Shown here in pieces: positions 10,501 through 21,044 of a stretch of 64,000 nucleotides of DNA (position 1 is its first letter; every line of letters begins with the position of its first letter). The notes beneath the pieces are model-generated. The model did not search any database. It saw only the letters and a list, made by a program, of their open reading frames with translations, and had not been told where the DNA came from. The translations under genes were made by a program, and so were the position numbers. Source of the DNA: Eupeodes corollae (Eukaryota > Arthropoda > Insecta > Diptera > Syrphidae); NCBI RefSeq assembly GCF_945859685.1, contig NC_079149.1, positions 79,537,073-79,601,072 on the forward strand. Direction: 5' to 3'.

Positions 10501-13065
10501 TAAGTAAGTAAATAACAGATCAGGATAGGTATTTTTTTTTACAATAATTTGTAATAATATCAATATTGGTTTGGGTCATTCGAAATGCAACACCATAGCT
10601 AAAGAATTGTGACGTCTGTTTGGGGAGGTCTGTTCTTTTTCTAACTATTGTTATTTACGTTATTGTAACGTTTGTTGTCAAATTTCCAGCATTCTTTGGG
10701 ATTCTATACTTTTGTCGCAAAACTAAGTACACTGTACAAACGTTCTAAAATGTTAGATCTGTCCGTAGCAGCACAACAGATATGTGCATTTTTCTTATGT
10801 ATTAGGAATTCAATGTTTTTAATGAACTTTTAACATTAATTAAAGTACTTACTTCACCAATGCTATCGTCGCTCACTGAATTTCTATCTATTTCCTGCAT
10901 TACATCAAAAAAACTATCAGTTTTGGATGACAACTTGTTTGATGTTTTTTGCTTTGAGTTATTTATTGAAGGTACGTTTTTCTGCGGCTCAACCAAGCCT
11001 TTTAAATTCAGTAATCTGCAAAAAATAATAAATCGAAAATAAAATAATTTAACTTAAAAATTAAAATAAACGAAAAACTACCGTTCGATTTCCTTTTCTT
11101 GTGGATCATCCTCAATGCTGTCATCTTGCTTCGACTTCTTTGACTCACACGATTCTGAAGATGTTACAGAATCTCTATTCTCTTTATCGCTCTCGTTTGT
11201 ATTCTTTTCTAGGCTCTTATTTACAGTTTTTGAATTTGATTTGTCCGTTGACGAACACGATGATGACAATGAACATTCTTCTTGACTTAAAGAAGTGGAT
11301 GTTTTTGTTTTGTCTTTTCTGGTTTCCTCAGCATCTGTAATTTGTTCCAAATCATCACTCTCATGTCTCGAAAGACTAGCCAAACTTCCATTGAATGGTG
11401 ATATTTCCGCATGAGAATCGTCTGAATCTGAACGAAAGTATTTTGAATCCTTTATAGGTTTTTTAGAAACCAAAGATTCTTTGCTCGATCTTTGACTGCC
11501 AGAAAAATATTTTTTCTTTGATTTCTTATATTCGGCTTCAAGCTCATTCAGGGTTTTGTCCATGTATGAAGAATTTGATGAATCAGAGTCATTAGAAGAT
11601 TCCAATAAATGCCGTTTATCTGAAGCATTCAATTTGCGAAGTTTTTTCTTGGAAATTATATTTTCCGTTTGCATTGAAGAATCTTTGAACAAAACAGATT
11701 GAATCGTGTTTCTGTGTTCCTTCAATTTTAACGAAAGAAATTCTTCAATTTTACTATCGTTTTCTTCTGAAAAATTGAAGCAATCAACTTTTAATTGCTC
11801 GGCAAACCTCAGCAATTCTTTGACGACGGGTATGGTTTTCGTTTGTTCGGTGATAGATTCAGAACAATCGTTCTCTTTTGATATTTCCTTTTCAAAAAGT
11901 TCTGGGATTTGTTCACTTTCTTTAACTATATCAATTAGTGCATCAGAACAACTACCGTCTGGTATTTCTTGAAGTTCTTTTGGTCCCGAAGAATCAGAGC
12001 CTTCTGTCTGCATTGGTTCATCGCTTTCTTGTTCTTTAGCAATATTTGTTATGTCTGGTTCAGCCTTTTCTGGTTGTGATGTCTTAGTTATGTTACTTGT
12101 GGAATCGTCCACTTCTTCAGTTGGTTTTTGTTCATCTTTCTTTTTATCTGAATTTGGGTCATAGGTATACTCAACTTTACTTATGATAAGAGTATTATTA
12201 GCTTGGTCTGTAGAAACTTTCTTTTCTGGCTCTAATTCTAACTTATTTTGAACAATGTTACTATCTTCTTCTTCATCCTTTCCCAAAATCATTTCGATTT
12301 GCTTATTTAATTCAGACATCTCATCATCTGCATCCTTCTGTTCCTGTTCACTTTGAGACACCCCTTGAATTAAAGGAAAGTCAATCTCACCAGCATCATC
12401 ACCTTCCATTTTAATGAATGCACTTAACTCTAACTTTATGTTTGGGTCAAGTTCTTGTGGAAAGTCATTCTCAGCTGGATCTGAGACAGATTCTTCACCA
12501 ACATCATCTACAATTGATTCGTCAACCAAAGCTTCATCTTTTTTCGAGCTTTCTTCTTGTAATTCCGTTTTGGAATACTTTTTCTCTTCCGAACTGAAGA
12601 CAGCCTTAATTTTATCAATAGACGAATCATAATCAGTGACTTTACTCAAAAAAGTCAAGACACTATCAATCAGAGTTTCCACTTGTGATTCAGTTGTGGA
12701 GGTATATTTTGAAGCAATGTTCGAATTAGTCAATTGAACAAAGTCAATAAGATTTTGGCGGACATCTCGAGAATAGCTGTCCTCACTAGATATATAATTA
12801 TGATCGTTGATAACAGACCTGAGCCTCGGATCTTTGATTTCTTCATAGGTGTAATTTCTTTCAAATGAGGGGAATTCTTCTTTAATTGGATACATTTCAG
12901 CTGCGTTATTATCATCGAGTCCATCTAAGTTAGCTAAGATTTCGTCGTATATTTCTTTTTCTAAAATTGCGTTGGCTGGGAAAAAAATAATGCAATTAAT
13001 TCAAAGAGTTCGTGCTCAATTTATCTTAATTTACTTAAGCCCGATTCATCAGCAGGGTCTTCCAT
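1570..13065 (-). CDS. XNP: XNP/ATRX SNF2-family chromatin remodeller (3' partial)
   Basis: ATP-dependent nucleosome remodeller of the ATRX subfamily, acting in the nucleus on heterochromatin. Ten coding exons join in phase: 13065-13035, 12975-11082, 11015-10853, 6756-5869, 5801-5635, 2523-2336, 2263-2126, 2065-1890, 1798-1718 and 1662-1570 (about 1273 residues so far). The start ATG at 13065 sits in a 31-nt exon. Exons 2-4 encode a long acidic, serine-rich region with no Cys cluster, so no ADD zinc finger is seen, as expected for insect XNP. Exon 4 ends with LKPHQRDGVKFMYDSCYG and Walker A MGLGKT; exon 7 has the DEGH box and LTGTPIQN; exon 8 has NPIKNGQHKDS. The helicase C-terminal exons are not found above position 1. 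Introns 3 and 5 (about 4.1 and 3.1 kb) are swollen by TEs. Confidence 0.93.
2832..3090 (+). pseudogene. Non-LTR reverse transcriptase C-terminal fragment, left half of a split element
   Basis: The frame starting near 2832 reads TKGGTEQEIASRIGKSEAAF, then a LSLKRKLPLFRLNVESVQLYG block and NKCLRNIL. This is the post-catalytic 'thumb' region of endonuclease-type non-LTR retrotransposons. It breaks off at about 3090, and the matching C-terminus (GRPET...TVEKKFPRLRKSW) resumes at about 4565 with a different element in between. It lies in XNP intron 5 and is dead. The clade was not assigned. Confidence 0.65.
3091..4530 (+). mobile_element. Second non-LTR retrotransposon fragment nested in the first
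   Basis: From about 3100 the three frames together read a reverse transcriptase: LSRGFKT, then GCSLSPSLFALFIEDL, then an LFADD-like catalytic box degraded around 3295, then FKYLGVHLTKSL (in the 3480-3530 region) and a C-terminal zinc-knuckle-like HFVGRCP near 4200. Stops and frame changes at about 3180, 3410 and 3820 show it is inactive. The A/T-rich end near 4500-4530 with repeated TAATCTAAATCTAATAA looks like its 3' tail. It interrupts the element whose halves are at 2832-3090 and 4565-4800. Confidence 0.6.
4565..4800 (+). pseudogene. Right half of the split non-LTR element
   Basis: The frame gives RRVGRPETICTRTVEKKF, then LRKSWRELKNISGNRTRWR, the usual C-terminal motif (GRP..TW...VEKE...GKSW.E......NR.RWR) of the same retrotransposon type as the 2832-3090 fragment. 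Together they show an older element opened by a younger insertion. Confidence 0.6.
4801..5634. other. Remainder of XNP intron 5, non-coding
   Basis: AT-rich sequence between the TE remnants and the donor of XNP exon 5. No motif or reading frame recognised. Confidence 0.4.
6757..7316. other. XNP intron 3, upstream portion
   Basis: AT-rich intron sequence. A CCTAACCTAA pair at about 7208 is present, but nothing else is recognisable. Confidence 0.35.
7317..7908 (+). mobile_element. Internally deleted Tc1-type transposon
   Basis: Both ends carry an inverted repeat: CCTGGCCATATTATTAGACG near 7323 and its reverse complement ending near 7904. The copy is flanked by TA (7315-7316 and 7909-7910), the Tc1/mariner target. 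Inside, 7401-7625 keeps the C-terminal part of a transposase: FMQDGAPCHTDG (second catalytic Asp), then NWLGNSSDMNPIEKVWELLK (the region of the last acidic residue). At 592 bp it is less than half the usual length and lacks the DNA-binding domain, so it is non-autonomous. Confidence 0.85.
7909..8345. other. Unassigned intronic sequence, possibly repeat-derived
   Basis: Non-coding between two TE insertions. The phrase CTGCAGCTGAGAACCGAAAT near 8220, followed by ATTGAATAAAAAGC, looks like a retroelement 3' flank, but I cannot place it in a family. A short open frame at 7967-8188 has no recognisable domain. Confidence 0.3.
8356..10513 (+). mobile_element. LINE, 5'-truncated copy 1 of the locally abundant AKLGRED/(AAGT)n family
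   Basis: Starts inside the endonuclease (AKLGREDIFGG), continues through a ..SDH box and linker, then reverse transcriptase blocks FRQGDALSCDFFN and LLAYADDI, then KADESPLGRFERKVLRVIYG. It ends in a CGCCACCTTAAGTAAGTAAA tail. The reading frame is broken several times (about 9050, 9300, 9540 and 9708). A 10-bp near-duplicate, AACAAATCAG (8346-8355) and AACAGATCAG (10514-10523), flanks it as target duplication. Minus-strand relatives occur near 29.7, 48.4, 48.8 and 51.9 kb. RTE-like architecture is my guess for the clade. Confidence 0.85.
10524..10852. other. XNP intron 3, downstream of exon 3 donor
   Basis: Unremarkable AT-rich intron up to the exon 3 donor (GTAAGT on the minus strand at 10852). 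Confidence 0.35.
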
Positions 13066-13703
13066 TTTTCTTATTATAAAGACTGAAACTGTAAAATCGT
13101 GTATAACTTAAAATTCATTTGTTTTTTTTTCCCCGAACTGAGTTTTTGTTGTCGAATTTTTGTTCTTTTCACTGAGCAAAGCATTTAACATACACACACA
13201 TACCCTACAAACAAATGTCCAATTTTTTGAAGAATTCCATGAGTTGTCATAACAAAAATAAAGGCAACATTAATACAAGGAGACGTTTTATTTTCCAGTT
13301 TGGTTTATTCACTGGCAACTTAAAATCGTTGCCGTTTGAAAAGAGTTCAATGTGAGTACCGCCTTATTGAAGGCAGTGAGTGAAGTTTGTTTAACATGTT
13401 TTACCACTCTAATGTGTTGAATTTCTATAAAAGATGGGATGAAAGGAAAAAGGGATACCTATTTTTAAAAACACTGCATTGGTTAAAATTCCCTCAATAT
13501 GATGGAATTTCCCCAAAAATGTAAATAAAACAACAAACATAATTATTATGTTCATTATTTATTTATTGGTGACAGTCAACCGAAAACATAACATATTAGC
13601 TGTATTTAACTATCGAAAACACAACAATTCGTGATCCTGGTTTCTATCTAAGTCCATTCCAGAAACATACAAAAAAAGAGGTTGTAATGCGACCCACACT
13701 GAT
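13066..13703 (-). promoter_or_regulatory. Upstream region of XNP
   Basis: Holds the 5' leader and presumably the promoter of XNP. No TATA box or initiator could be fixed by eye. A CATACACACACATACC run lies near 13191. The modular repeat starts at the far end. Confidence 0.3.
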
Positions 13704-14995
13704 AACTTCCCATCCCGTCTGTTGATTTGTCTTGCTTAAAAGTTTATAGGGTTGGGTTAAAAAATTGTAAGTTGTTAGTTTAGTTTAAATTTCTAGTTTT
13801 GTTAAGTAGATTTTTAGTCGAAAACAAACTTTTACCAATTTAAGTAAAATTTCTTAAATGTTTACAAATTGGATGAATGAAATTAATTTGAGAGATGTCA
13901 AGAACCTAACATCAATTTTTACCAAATTTGCATTCTATTTCCTTAAGATTTTATTTTTTTATGATGTTTTCATTTATAAAAAAAAAATTATTGAATACCG
14001 AAAACAATATTTTCTGTGAAATAAAAAAGTTTGAAGACAATATTTTCAATTTTTCGAAAGTAAATTTTTAAAGAGCTTTAGTATTGTTTTTTTTTTAGGT
14101 TTTTATTTTTTGTAAAAAAACTGTCAATTCGATTTCTCTCAAAATGTTATGAATGGTGAAGAAAATACTTCTTATAATTTAAAATTAGTTGGAAGCCACA
14201 ATCTCAAATTTTTGAAAAGATATTTGAGTCAAAAATCATTTTTTAACAACTTTTATTAATTTTTTTGTTTAGGTTTTTATTTTTTGGTAAAAAAAACTGT
14301 TAGTTCAATTTCTTATGAGTTAAAATTGAATTAAATGATATTTGAGTCGAAACTTTGAGTAATGTTTTTTTTAGGTTTTTATTTTTTATAAAAAAAAATG
14401 TCAATTCGATTTTTCTCAAAATCTTACCAGATGTTAAAAACGTTATTTTTCGTTACACAAAATTGTTTTGAGATAAAATCATTTTGTATTCTTAAAATTT
14501 TCGAGGTGCAAATATTTTTTTCATTATTTTGATTTATAAAAATACCGTTAATTGGATGTTTTTCCAAAAATATACTTGTTTGGTATCACGTTACAATATA
14601 TTATATAAAATTCAATTTAAGTCTCTAGCGTTGTTGGTTCGTGAGATATTTATGGTTAACCAAAATTGTACCATTTTTTTAAACTGCTGTGGTAAAAAAA
14701 ACACCCACGCAAATTTTCTTGAGAGCCCTTTCTGCATCTTTCTGCCTTATTATCTATACAACAAAATTTATTTGAAGTCGATATCTCTTCTAGTTCTTGA
14801 GCTATGGACGACGAAAAAAACGTTACGAACGTACGGATAGGGCAGACGTACGAACCTACGTACATACGCACGCACAGACATCTTTCTAAAAATCTTTTAT
14901 TTCGACTATAGGGACCTTGAAACGTCGAGAAATGTCAAAATTTTCAATTTGACAAATTGGACCCATTACAATAACTTCCTATGGGAAGTTAATAT
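13704..14995. repeat. Modular AT-rich dispersed repeat, copy 1
   Basis: Contains at least four degenerate modules of about 110-170 bp, each with an AGGTTTTTATTTTTT core (about 14096, 14271, 14373 and an eroded one near 14525), then A-run, ACTGTCAATTCGATTT and CTCAAAAT. A unique distal part follows: a run of overlapping ACGTAC palindromes (14828-14880), then GGGACCTTGAAACGTCGAGA and a terminal hairpin AACTTCCTATGGGAAGTT (14971-14988). The left edge carries TAACTTCCCAT, the inverse of the right end, so a short TIR is possible. No coding capacity. A second copy lies at 37330-38448. Confidence 0.65.
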
Positions 14996-17067
14996 TTTTT
15001 CTCTATTCAGCAAAGTATGAATTGTAGTTAAAATAAAAGATACGAAAAATGTGTGAAAAGTAATTAAACATAAGAAAATAGATGAATGAACGCCCTATTT
15101 TTTGGTTTTACATCGTTTTATTTGAAGGCTGATATATGGGTCATTGGTGATAATAAACCCAACTATTATTTCTTAATTGGAGTATATATCCACAATCTTC
15201 CATTTTATACTTTTCAAACTGTCATTTACGGATATGAATAAATAAATATTTGATATAAATTGCAATGAATTGATTACTGGTTTTCTTATTCATCAAAGAA
15301 CTTAATGATAAAAGAAAATTTTAAGCAAGTATTATTTTTGAGAAAAAAACTCAAATGTTATATTTTTCTATGAGTGGTATATATTTTATCTTCACCTTAT
15401 TCAAATAAAACTCGATTTAAAAATTAAGTTTTCAGTTATAATTTTTGCTGTTTTTTGGACTTTCAGAATACACTATTTAAAAGTTTCACAAGAAAAATAA
15501 ATATTCTGTTAGAAAAAACATGTTCACCAAAAATATTAGATCTGAGAGACATCTATCACACAATTGTTTCAAGTTTTTATAAGCATGTATTATGAAAAAT
15601 TTAAATTTAAGGCCGTTTCAATTTTTCACTTATGTCTTTTAAAGAAATAACTTATCAAAATTTTAGTTGTATATTCTCCTATTTAAGTTTGCTAATGCTT
15701 ACTAATTCGCATCTTATTTTTTCATTGCATGGATTTCACGTTCATTTGCTATAGCTTACCTTCTCTAGTTTTTTGAATGATTTGTTATTCAAATTACTAT
15801 TGCTAAAGGACTTTTAAACTTTCTTAGCACACGAAGCCATTACCAACCTTATTAGGTAACATTCTTTTATATAACCGAGTACTTTTAAGATCAAATAATT
15901 TAGTCAAATAGCTTAATTTCAATTTATTCATAACCTTGCATCGTTCATATTTCGGCAGCTTCGAAAATTTAATATTTTCTGAGCATTTAAATTTATGAAA
16001 AACTTTTTCATATGCGAATTTTGTTTAGAGATGAAGCTCACTCTTGGTTGGTACCATACGTCAATAAACAAAACTGCTGTATTTGAAGTGATGATCCTTT
16101 AGTGTGTGTTAAGGCACCCTTACACTAAGGAAAATTGTTGGTGCAATTTATGGGTTGTTGTAATATATATTTTATACTCGAGTGAATATAATAGCCTTTT
16201 CACATCAAACTCAAAACCAAGTTTTTGGCAGAAAGTTTTCGAAAACCCGAAAATCGTTCACAGAAGCCATCACCTGTTCTGTTTATATTCAACTGAGCTC
16301 TGAATGTTTCGAAAGGCAGCTGAATAGGATGTAAGTAAGAAATATCTGTCTCCACATTAAATTGCAAACAGATGTTATCAAGTTTCATATACTTATGTCC
16401 GATTTCATAAACAAACACTAAAAGCACTTTTATCTAAAAGCTTTTTAAATTTTATCAGGCCTTAAAATTTGCTCAGTTTCACCAAGCTAAAAATGGGAAA
16501 TTTCAGGGATATTTTTGTTAAAATAGAGTTCTCCTCACAACCCTGTAAAAAGAAAACCTCTTTTTTCTTTCTATTAAGCGAATTGTGTGAGAAAAAATGA
16601 GAAAGCATTATATGTTGAAATAAATGACAAGAATCTCAAAATACAACAGAGTAAACAAATCAAAAACAAACGTTTGAGTTATCGTGTGTCTTGGACGGTG
16701 GCGTATAACTATATATGATGTTCTTCTTCGTCAGATGAAGATGACGAATCTAATATTCGAATTAAAATTAAAATCATAAAAGTAAAATAATAAATAGTAA
16801 TGCAATGTTGAATTGGTTAACCTATTCATTCCGTATCTAAAAATATTGAGAATAAACATTTTACGAAGTAAAACATCAGCTGTCAACCTGTCATTTTCAT
16901 TTTTTAATGACACTTTTAAAATTTAATGAGCCAAAAACGGGCATTTAGTTTTAAAAGGGGTTTAAAATCTTATTTACTTTAAAAACGCTTGGTGAAACCA
17001 AAATATCCCATTTTACAGTTTAAAATCTTGTTAAATGATTAAAAGTTGTTTATGAAATTGGGAATTA
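14996..17067. other. AT-rich intergenic DNA, no gene recognised
   Basis: About 2 kb without a plausible exon or TE terminus. Short frames near 16106 and 16200 lack codon or domain support. Confidence 0.4.
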
Positions 17068-17847
17068 GTGTGTTATTAAACTCAGATTTTCTGCATGCAG
17101 CGTGTTTCGCATATTTTCTTTTGAACACCCATCCCGTCAATCTTGCATTATTACACTAGGATGTTTTTCGGTTGCGTGTTTTTGATACTTGTCTTTCATT
17201 TTTTGTTCTCATCCACCAAAGTCAAAGTGTGAAAATAATTAAAGAAAACTGCAATTTTTACTACAGCAATGAATATTGACATCATGAATACGGATAATAA
17301 TTCCGAAATATTGTTAGATGTGTTAGACCTTTGTGAGGATGCTTTGAAAATTCCCAAGCAAAAAAATAAAGGAAAATGGATTGAAATCTGGAGAAAATCC
17401 TTCATTTTTTGACAAATGAACTAAAATCAAATGATAAACTATCGTTTTTAAATTATATAAGGATGAATGAAGAAATTTGTAACCTGCTTTCGTAATTCAT
17501 TGAAAACGACATTCAAAAAAATACAATTTTGAGAGACAGAAAAGTTGTTTATCACTTTGTTTCAAGTTTTCAATCATTCCTTCATTTAATTCGGTTATAA
17601 GGCCTTTGCTCCACTTGAATTTGTCCCGGCGGAGTATTTCTTGTTTTTTTCGAAAATATTAGAAACAATAATAAAGCAACGCCAAGAAAAAAAGAAAGGC
17701 AAGAAAGAGAAACTTCAAAAACCATCCAAGACAATCCTGAACCCAGAACCCTGCGGGTTGAGACTTATTAAAGTATTTCTATTTCACCTACTTTCTCTTT
17801 CACACTTACTTGCATCTTTCTAAAAACGTCTGAGTGTAATAACACAC
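17068..17847 (+). mobile_element. TA-flanked TIR element, about 780 bp, superfamily unassigned
   Basis: The left end reads GTGTGTTATTAAACTCAGA; the right end is its inverse with one change (ACTCAGAC reversed), and both sit next to TA (17066-17067 and 17848-17849). An open frame at 17269-17411 on the plus strand (starting MNIDIMNTDNN) is too short to classify. The target suggests a Tc1/mariner-like or other TA-specific MITE. Confidence 0.55.
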
Positions 17848-17934
17848 TATGGAGGATGCTAAGGTGGTAGGCATAGTGAAATACCATATACTATGGAGGA
17901 AGCTAAGGTGGAAGGCATTCTAAAATACCAACAG
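17847..17934 (+). repeat. Tandem duplication, two units of about 44 bp
   Basis: ACTATGGAGGATGCTAAGGT (unit 1, from 17847) is repeated as ACTATGGAGGAAGCTAAGGT (unit 2, from 17890), and the match continues through GGCAT and AAATACCA. The second unit opens a small frame (MEEAKVEGILKYQQLRIYFH onward) to about 18000, with no recognised homology. Confidence 0.7.
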
Positions 17935-19014
17935 TTGCGGATATACTTCCACAAAAGTTGTAAGAAGTCAGACAAAATTTTAGCTTTAATAAAGTATATA
18001 CAATAAAGTAAAATTCATTTGAATTTGAAAAATCATCTTTCCTTTGTTGTATTTCAAAATTTTGTGCCTCTAAACATCTTTTCCTATTTAGAAAACTTAA
18101 CTCTATGGTATTTATCCACATTCTATAATGTTTCAATGGTTCATATCTCTGATTTCTGCTGGTTTTGAGTCTTGATAGAATATAATTATTTTTCAATTTT
18201 GTTAGTTTTACGCCATACATATTTTACCTGTTGTTCTATGATGTACCATGAGATCACTATAGATTTGTTAGGTCGACTTTCCATTACCGCAGCACAAATT
18301 TCCTTCTGATTTTTGTTCACCGTTACATAGGCGTCTCAACAGAACATGTTTTAATTATTAGGGCAAGGAAATACCTTTAAGTCACACAAAAATATTTTTT
18401 TTTCAGACTTTACCCTCAAAAAACAATTAAAACAAGTTTTTTTAATTGATAGTACGGTGTATTAACAACTAGGTAGGTAGGGGGCAAGCTGTCCCCTGCA
18501 ACCCCCATGCTTGGGGTCACTAACGGATATGGGGTGGGTGTGAGTTAGGGTATACGCAAAGTACCTTATGCATTTCAGCACTAAAATCAAAGAAATCCCC
18601 ATTAAAAAAATCAAGTATGGCGGAACTGACCAAAAATTTTCCATGTTTAGTATGTGAAAAAGGGAACTTCGAAAATTAATTTAAAATAGAAATAAATGTT
18701 TCCTCCGTCTGAAATTGCTATAGTTATTATTTATTTGCACATATCTATCAAATAAAAAACGAGAGTCAAAATCGAAAGTTGAGCTGATTTAATATTTATA
18801 GTGGAAACATCTAACGCAAACTCAATGAATCTGTCAAAGTGATATGCTCATGTTGTTGGAAGTAGAGCCCTGTGGTTACAGCTTTAACTTGAATTTCTTA
18901 ACGAAAAAGACAATGTAATCAGCGCCATCTTTTATGTTTATTTATCAAACGGAAGTCATCCTATATTTTTGAACGATAAATTTTCGGTAAGTTCAGTAGA
19001 ACGAGTTTGCAGTG
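17935..19014. other. Intergenic, no gene recognised
   Basis: Contains a short GC-richer patch (18470-18540) without coding signal. No TE termini identified. Confidence 0.35.
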
Positions 19015-19047
19015 TCTTTTTAGTTACGACAGCGATACTGATTGCAT
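19015..19047 (+). promoter_or_regulatory. Candidate eIF5A transcription start and 5' non-coding exon
   Basis: eIF5A needs an upstream non-coding exon, because its start codon follows a 3' splice site (AG at 23296-23297) by only 23 bases. A pyrimidine-type initiator (GTCTTTTTAG, near 19014), as used by translation genes in flies, is followed by about 30 bases and a good donor (GTGAGT at 19048). This would give a 4.2-kb first intron. Position is inference only. Confidence 0.25.
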
Positions 19048-21044
19048 GTGAGTATAGTGCGTGTTTTAAAAATTATTAAAAATTTACTATGAAATCTACA
19101 GTGAAATGTTACTAAAAACCTTATTTTGCAATAAAAACTCTAGCGACAGAATTATTTTCAAAAAACATCCATACTCCACCATAGAGAAAAACGGACTATA
19201 ATCTACTAAACCCAACAAAAAAAAGAAAAAGTTTTGCCGATAATGGTGATGAGTTTACGAACTCTGACAGGCACAAATGCCAATATTTAATTCCAAGTGT
19301 TTTTTTATGATTTTGATGTTTTTAAGTTTTTCTTTATTCTGTGAAAAAATAGTAAAGAATATTAAACAAAATTCGAAAAGTAATATAAACACATGGATAC
19401 ACATTCCATTATTATATTCGATAGGTATCATAGGTTTAGCTTCCGAACATGGTTTTGGATTTTCGTATTTAATGTCGTGTGCGTTCAATAATTTCGTTTT
19501 TTTTTTCAATAGAAAATAATGGCTTTGTTTCTCAAAATTAATCAATGATCACTTCAGGAATTTATATCGCATTTTTCTTTCCATTAGTATTTTGTAAATG
19601 TGCTTCGTTGGTAGAATTAGCATTTTTCAAACAGAGTTGTTAAAAATATTTCATTTTTTAAAGTTTTTCTTTATTCCCGGTGCTATTTAGTTCTTAAATC
19701 AAAGTGGTTACTAATTTATATTTATTTTCAATAAATCCAAAAACAAGCGATAACGAAAGCCATTGTACTTATAGAATAAACTAATTCTTGGCTTAAGAAA
19801 TAATACTTTCATATTAAAGTGCCTTCCTTTATGATTTTATATCTTTAACTGCATGAATTTATTTTTCAATTTCCAAGATATTAATTTAGTCTTAGTTGAG
19901 ATTATTTAAAAAATTCGATTTTTTTATTTATTTAAGTATCTGCAATCTCCAACCAAAATGTCAACTCAATAAGAGTTTCATCCCATAATTACTGACGCAT
20001 AATTTCTTTCTATAGATGCAAAACGAAAATATGTTTCTTTGTTTCCAAATATTTTCACACTTTGAGATTGTTTTTCCTTTTATAAACAAAATAGATAAAT
20101 AGATAAAAATAAGAAGTTGAATGATTCGTTTGAAAGGTACCTACCTTAAGGAACCTTTTCTTCACAAAGAAAAGAATTTGGTTTGAAAGCGTTTTCATTT
20201 GTTTTATTAAATAACTTAAATTTACTACATTTCCACACCTATATTTTTTTGTTTGCAGCTGATTATTTTTAAAAATTGGTTTATTTCTAAACAAAACATT
20301 TCTTATGTGTGTTACATATTTTTGTAAACCTTTTCATATTCAAATGCTGGAAATGCATGTTTCTGATTCATACTTTTGTTATTTTTTATTTTTCAATGTG
20401 CTACCATCTAATGTCTATGGCACTGTCTTTACTGCTTATTTAATTTGAGAACTATTATTAAATTTTCTTTTTTTCAATATTATATATTGTAAGTTTTTCA
20501 ATTTATTTTATACGTTTTTTTGTCTTTCTTTAAATGGAATTTATTATTTTTGAAGTAGATACTAACCTTCAACTTATTTTTTTTTGTAAAGTTATACCTA
20601 GATATTTCAATTCACAAAATACTTAACTAGTTGCTATTTCATCTTCAATTAATTTCTTTAAATTATGATAATCTAATATTGAAATCCTAGTTAGGCATAT
20701 TTAAATAAAAAATAATTAAAAGGAGAATTGGTTGGTTTTAAAATCGATAAATATTTTCCGTAAGATAGCCTGTGAATTCAAGGTTGTTTTATAATATCTT
20801 TAATTCTATTTCTACTCTTTTTAATATTGTTGAATATTTCCAAATGTTACTTTAAATGTTAGGCTAGTTTACCAGCCGAAAGTTGGCTCTTTTGTTGTTT
20901 TGATTTCTTATATCTGCAAATTCGATCGACAAACATTACCACGTCCGATCTTTTAAATACTAAAGATATCCTTACCAAATTGGAAAGTTTAAGATGTAAA
21001 TTTGTTTATTATTCGGTATAAAGCGTTTCCTAAATTCCAAAATG
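19048..21044. other. AT-rich non-coding DNA, possibly eIF5A intron 1
   Basis: No credible exon on either strand. The frames at 19255-19545 are low-complexity and mutually antisense. Confidence 0.35.

Noticed and set aside
11101..12632. Several plus-strand frames opposite XNP exon 2
   Set aside because: They are antisense shadows of a serine- and acid-rich coding exon, with no splice or domain support.
19255..19545. Overlapping frames on both strands around 19.3-19.5 kb
   Set aside because: Low complexity, mutually antisense, no homology or splice context.
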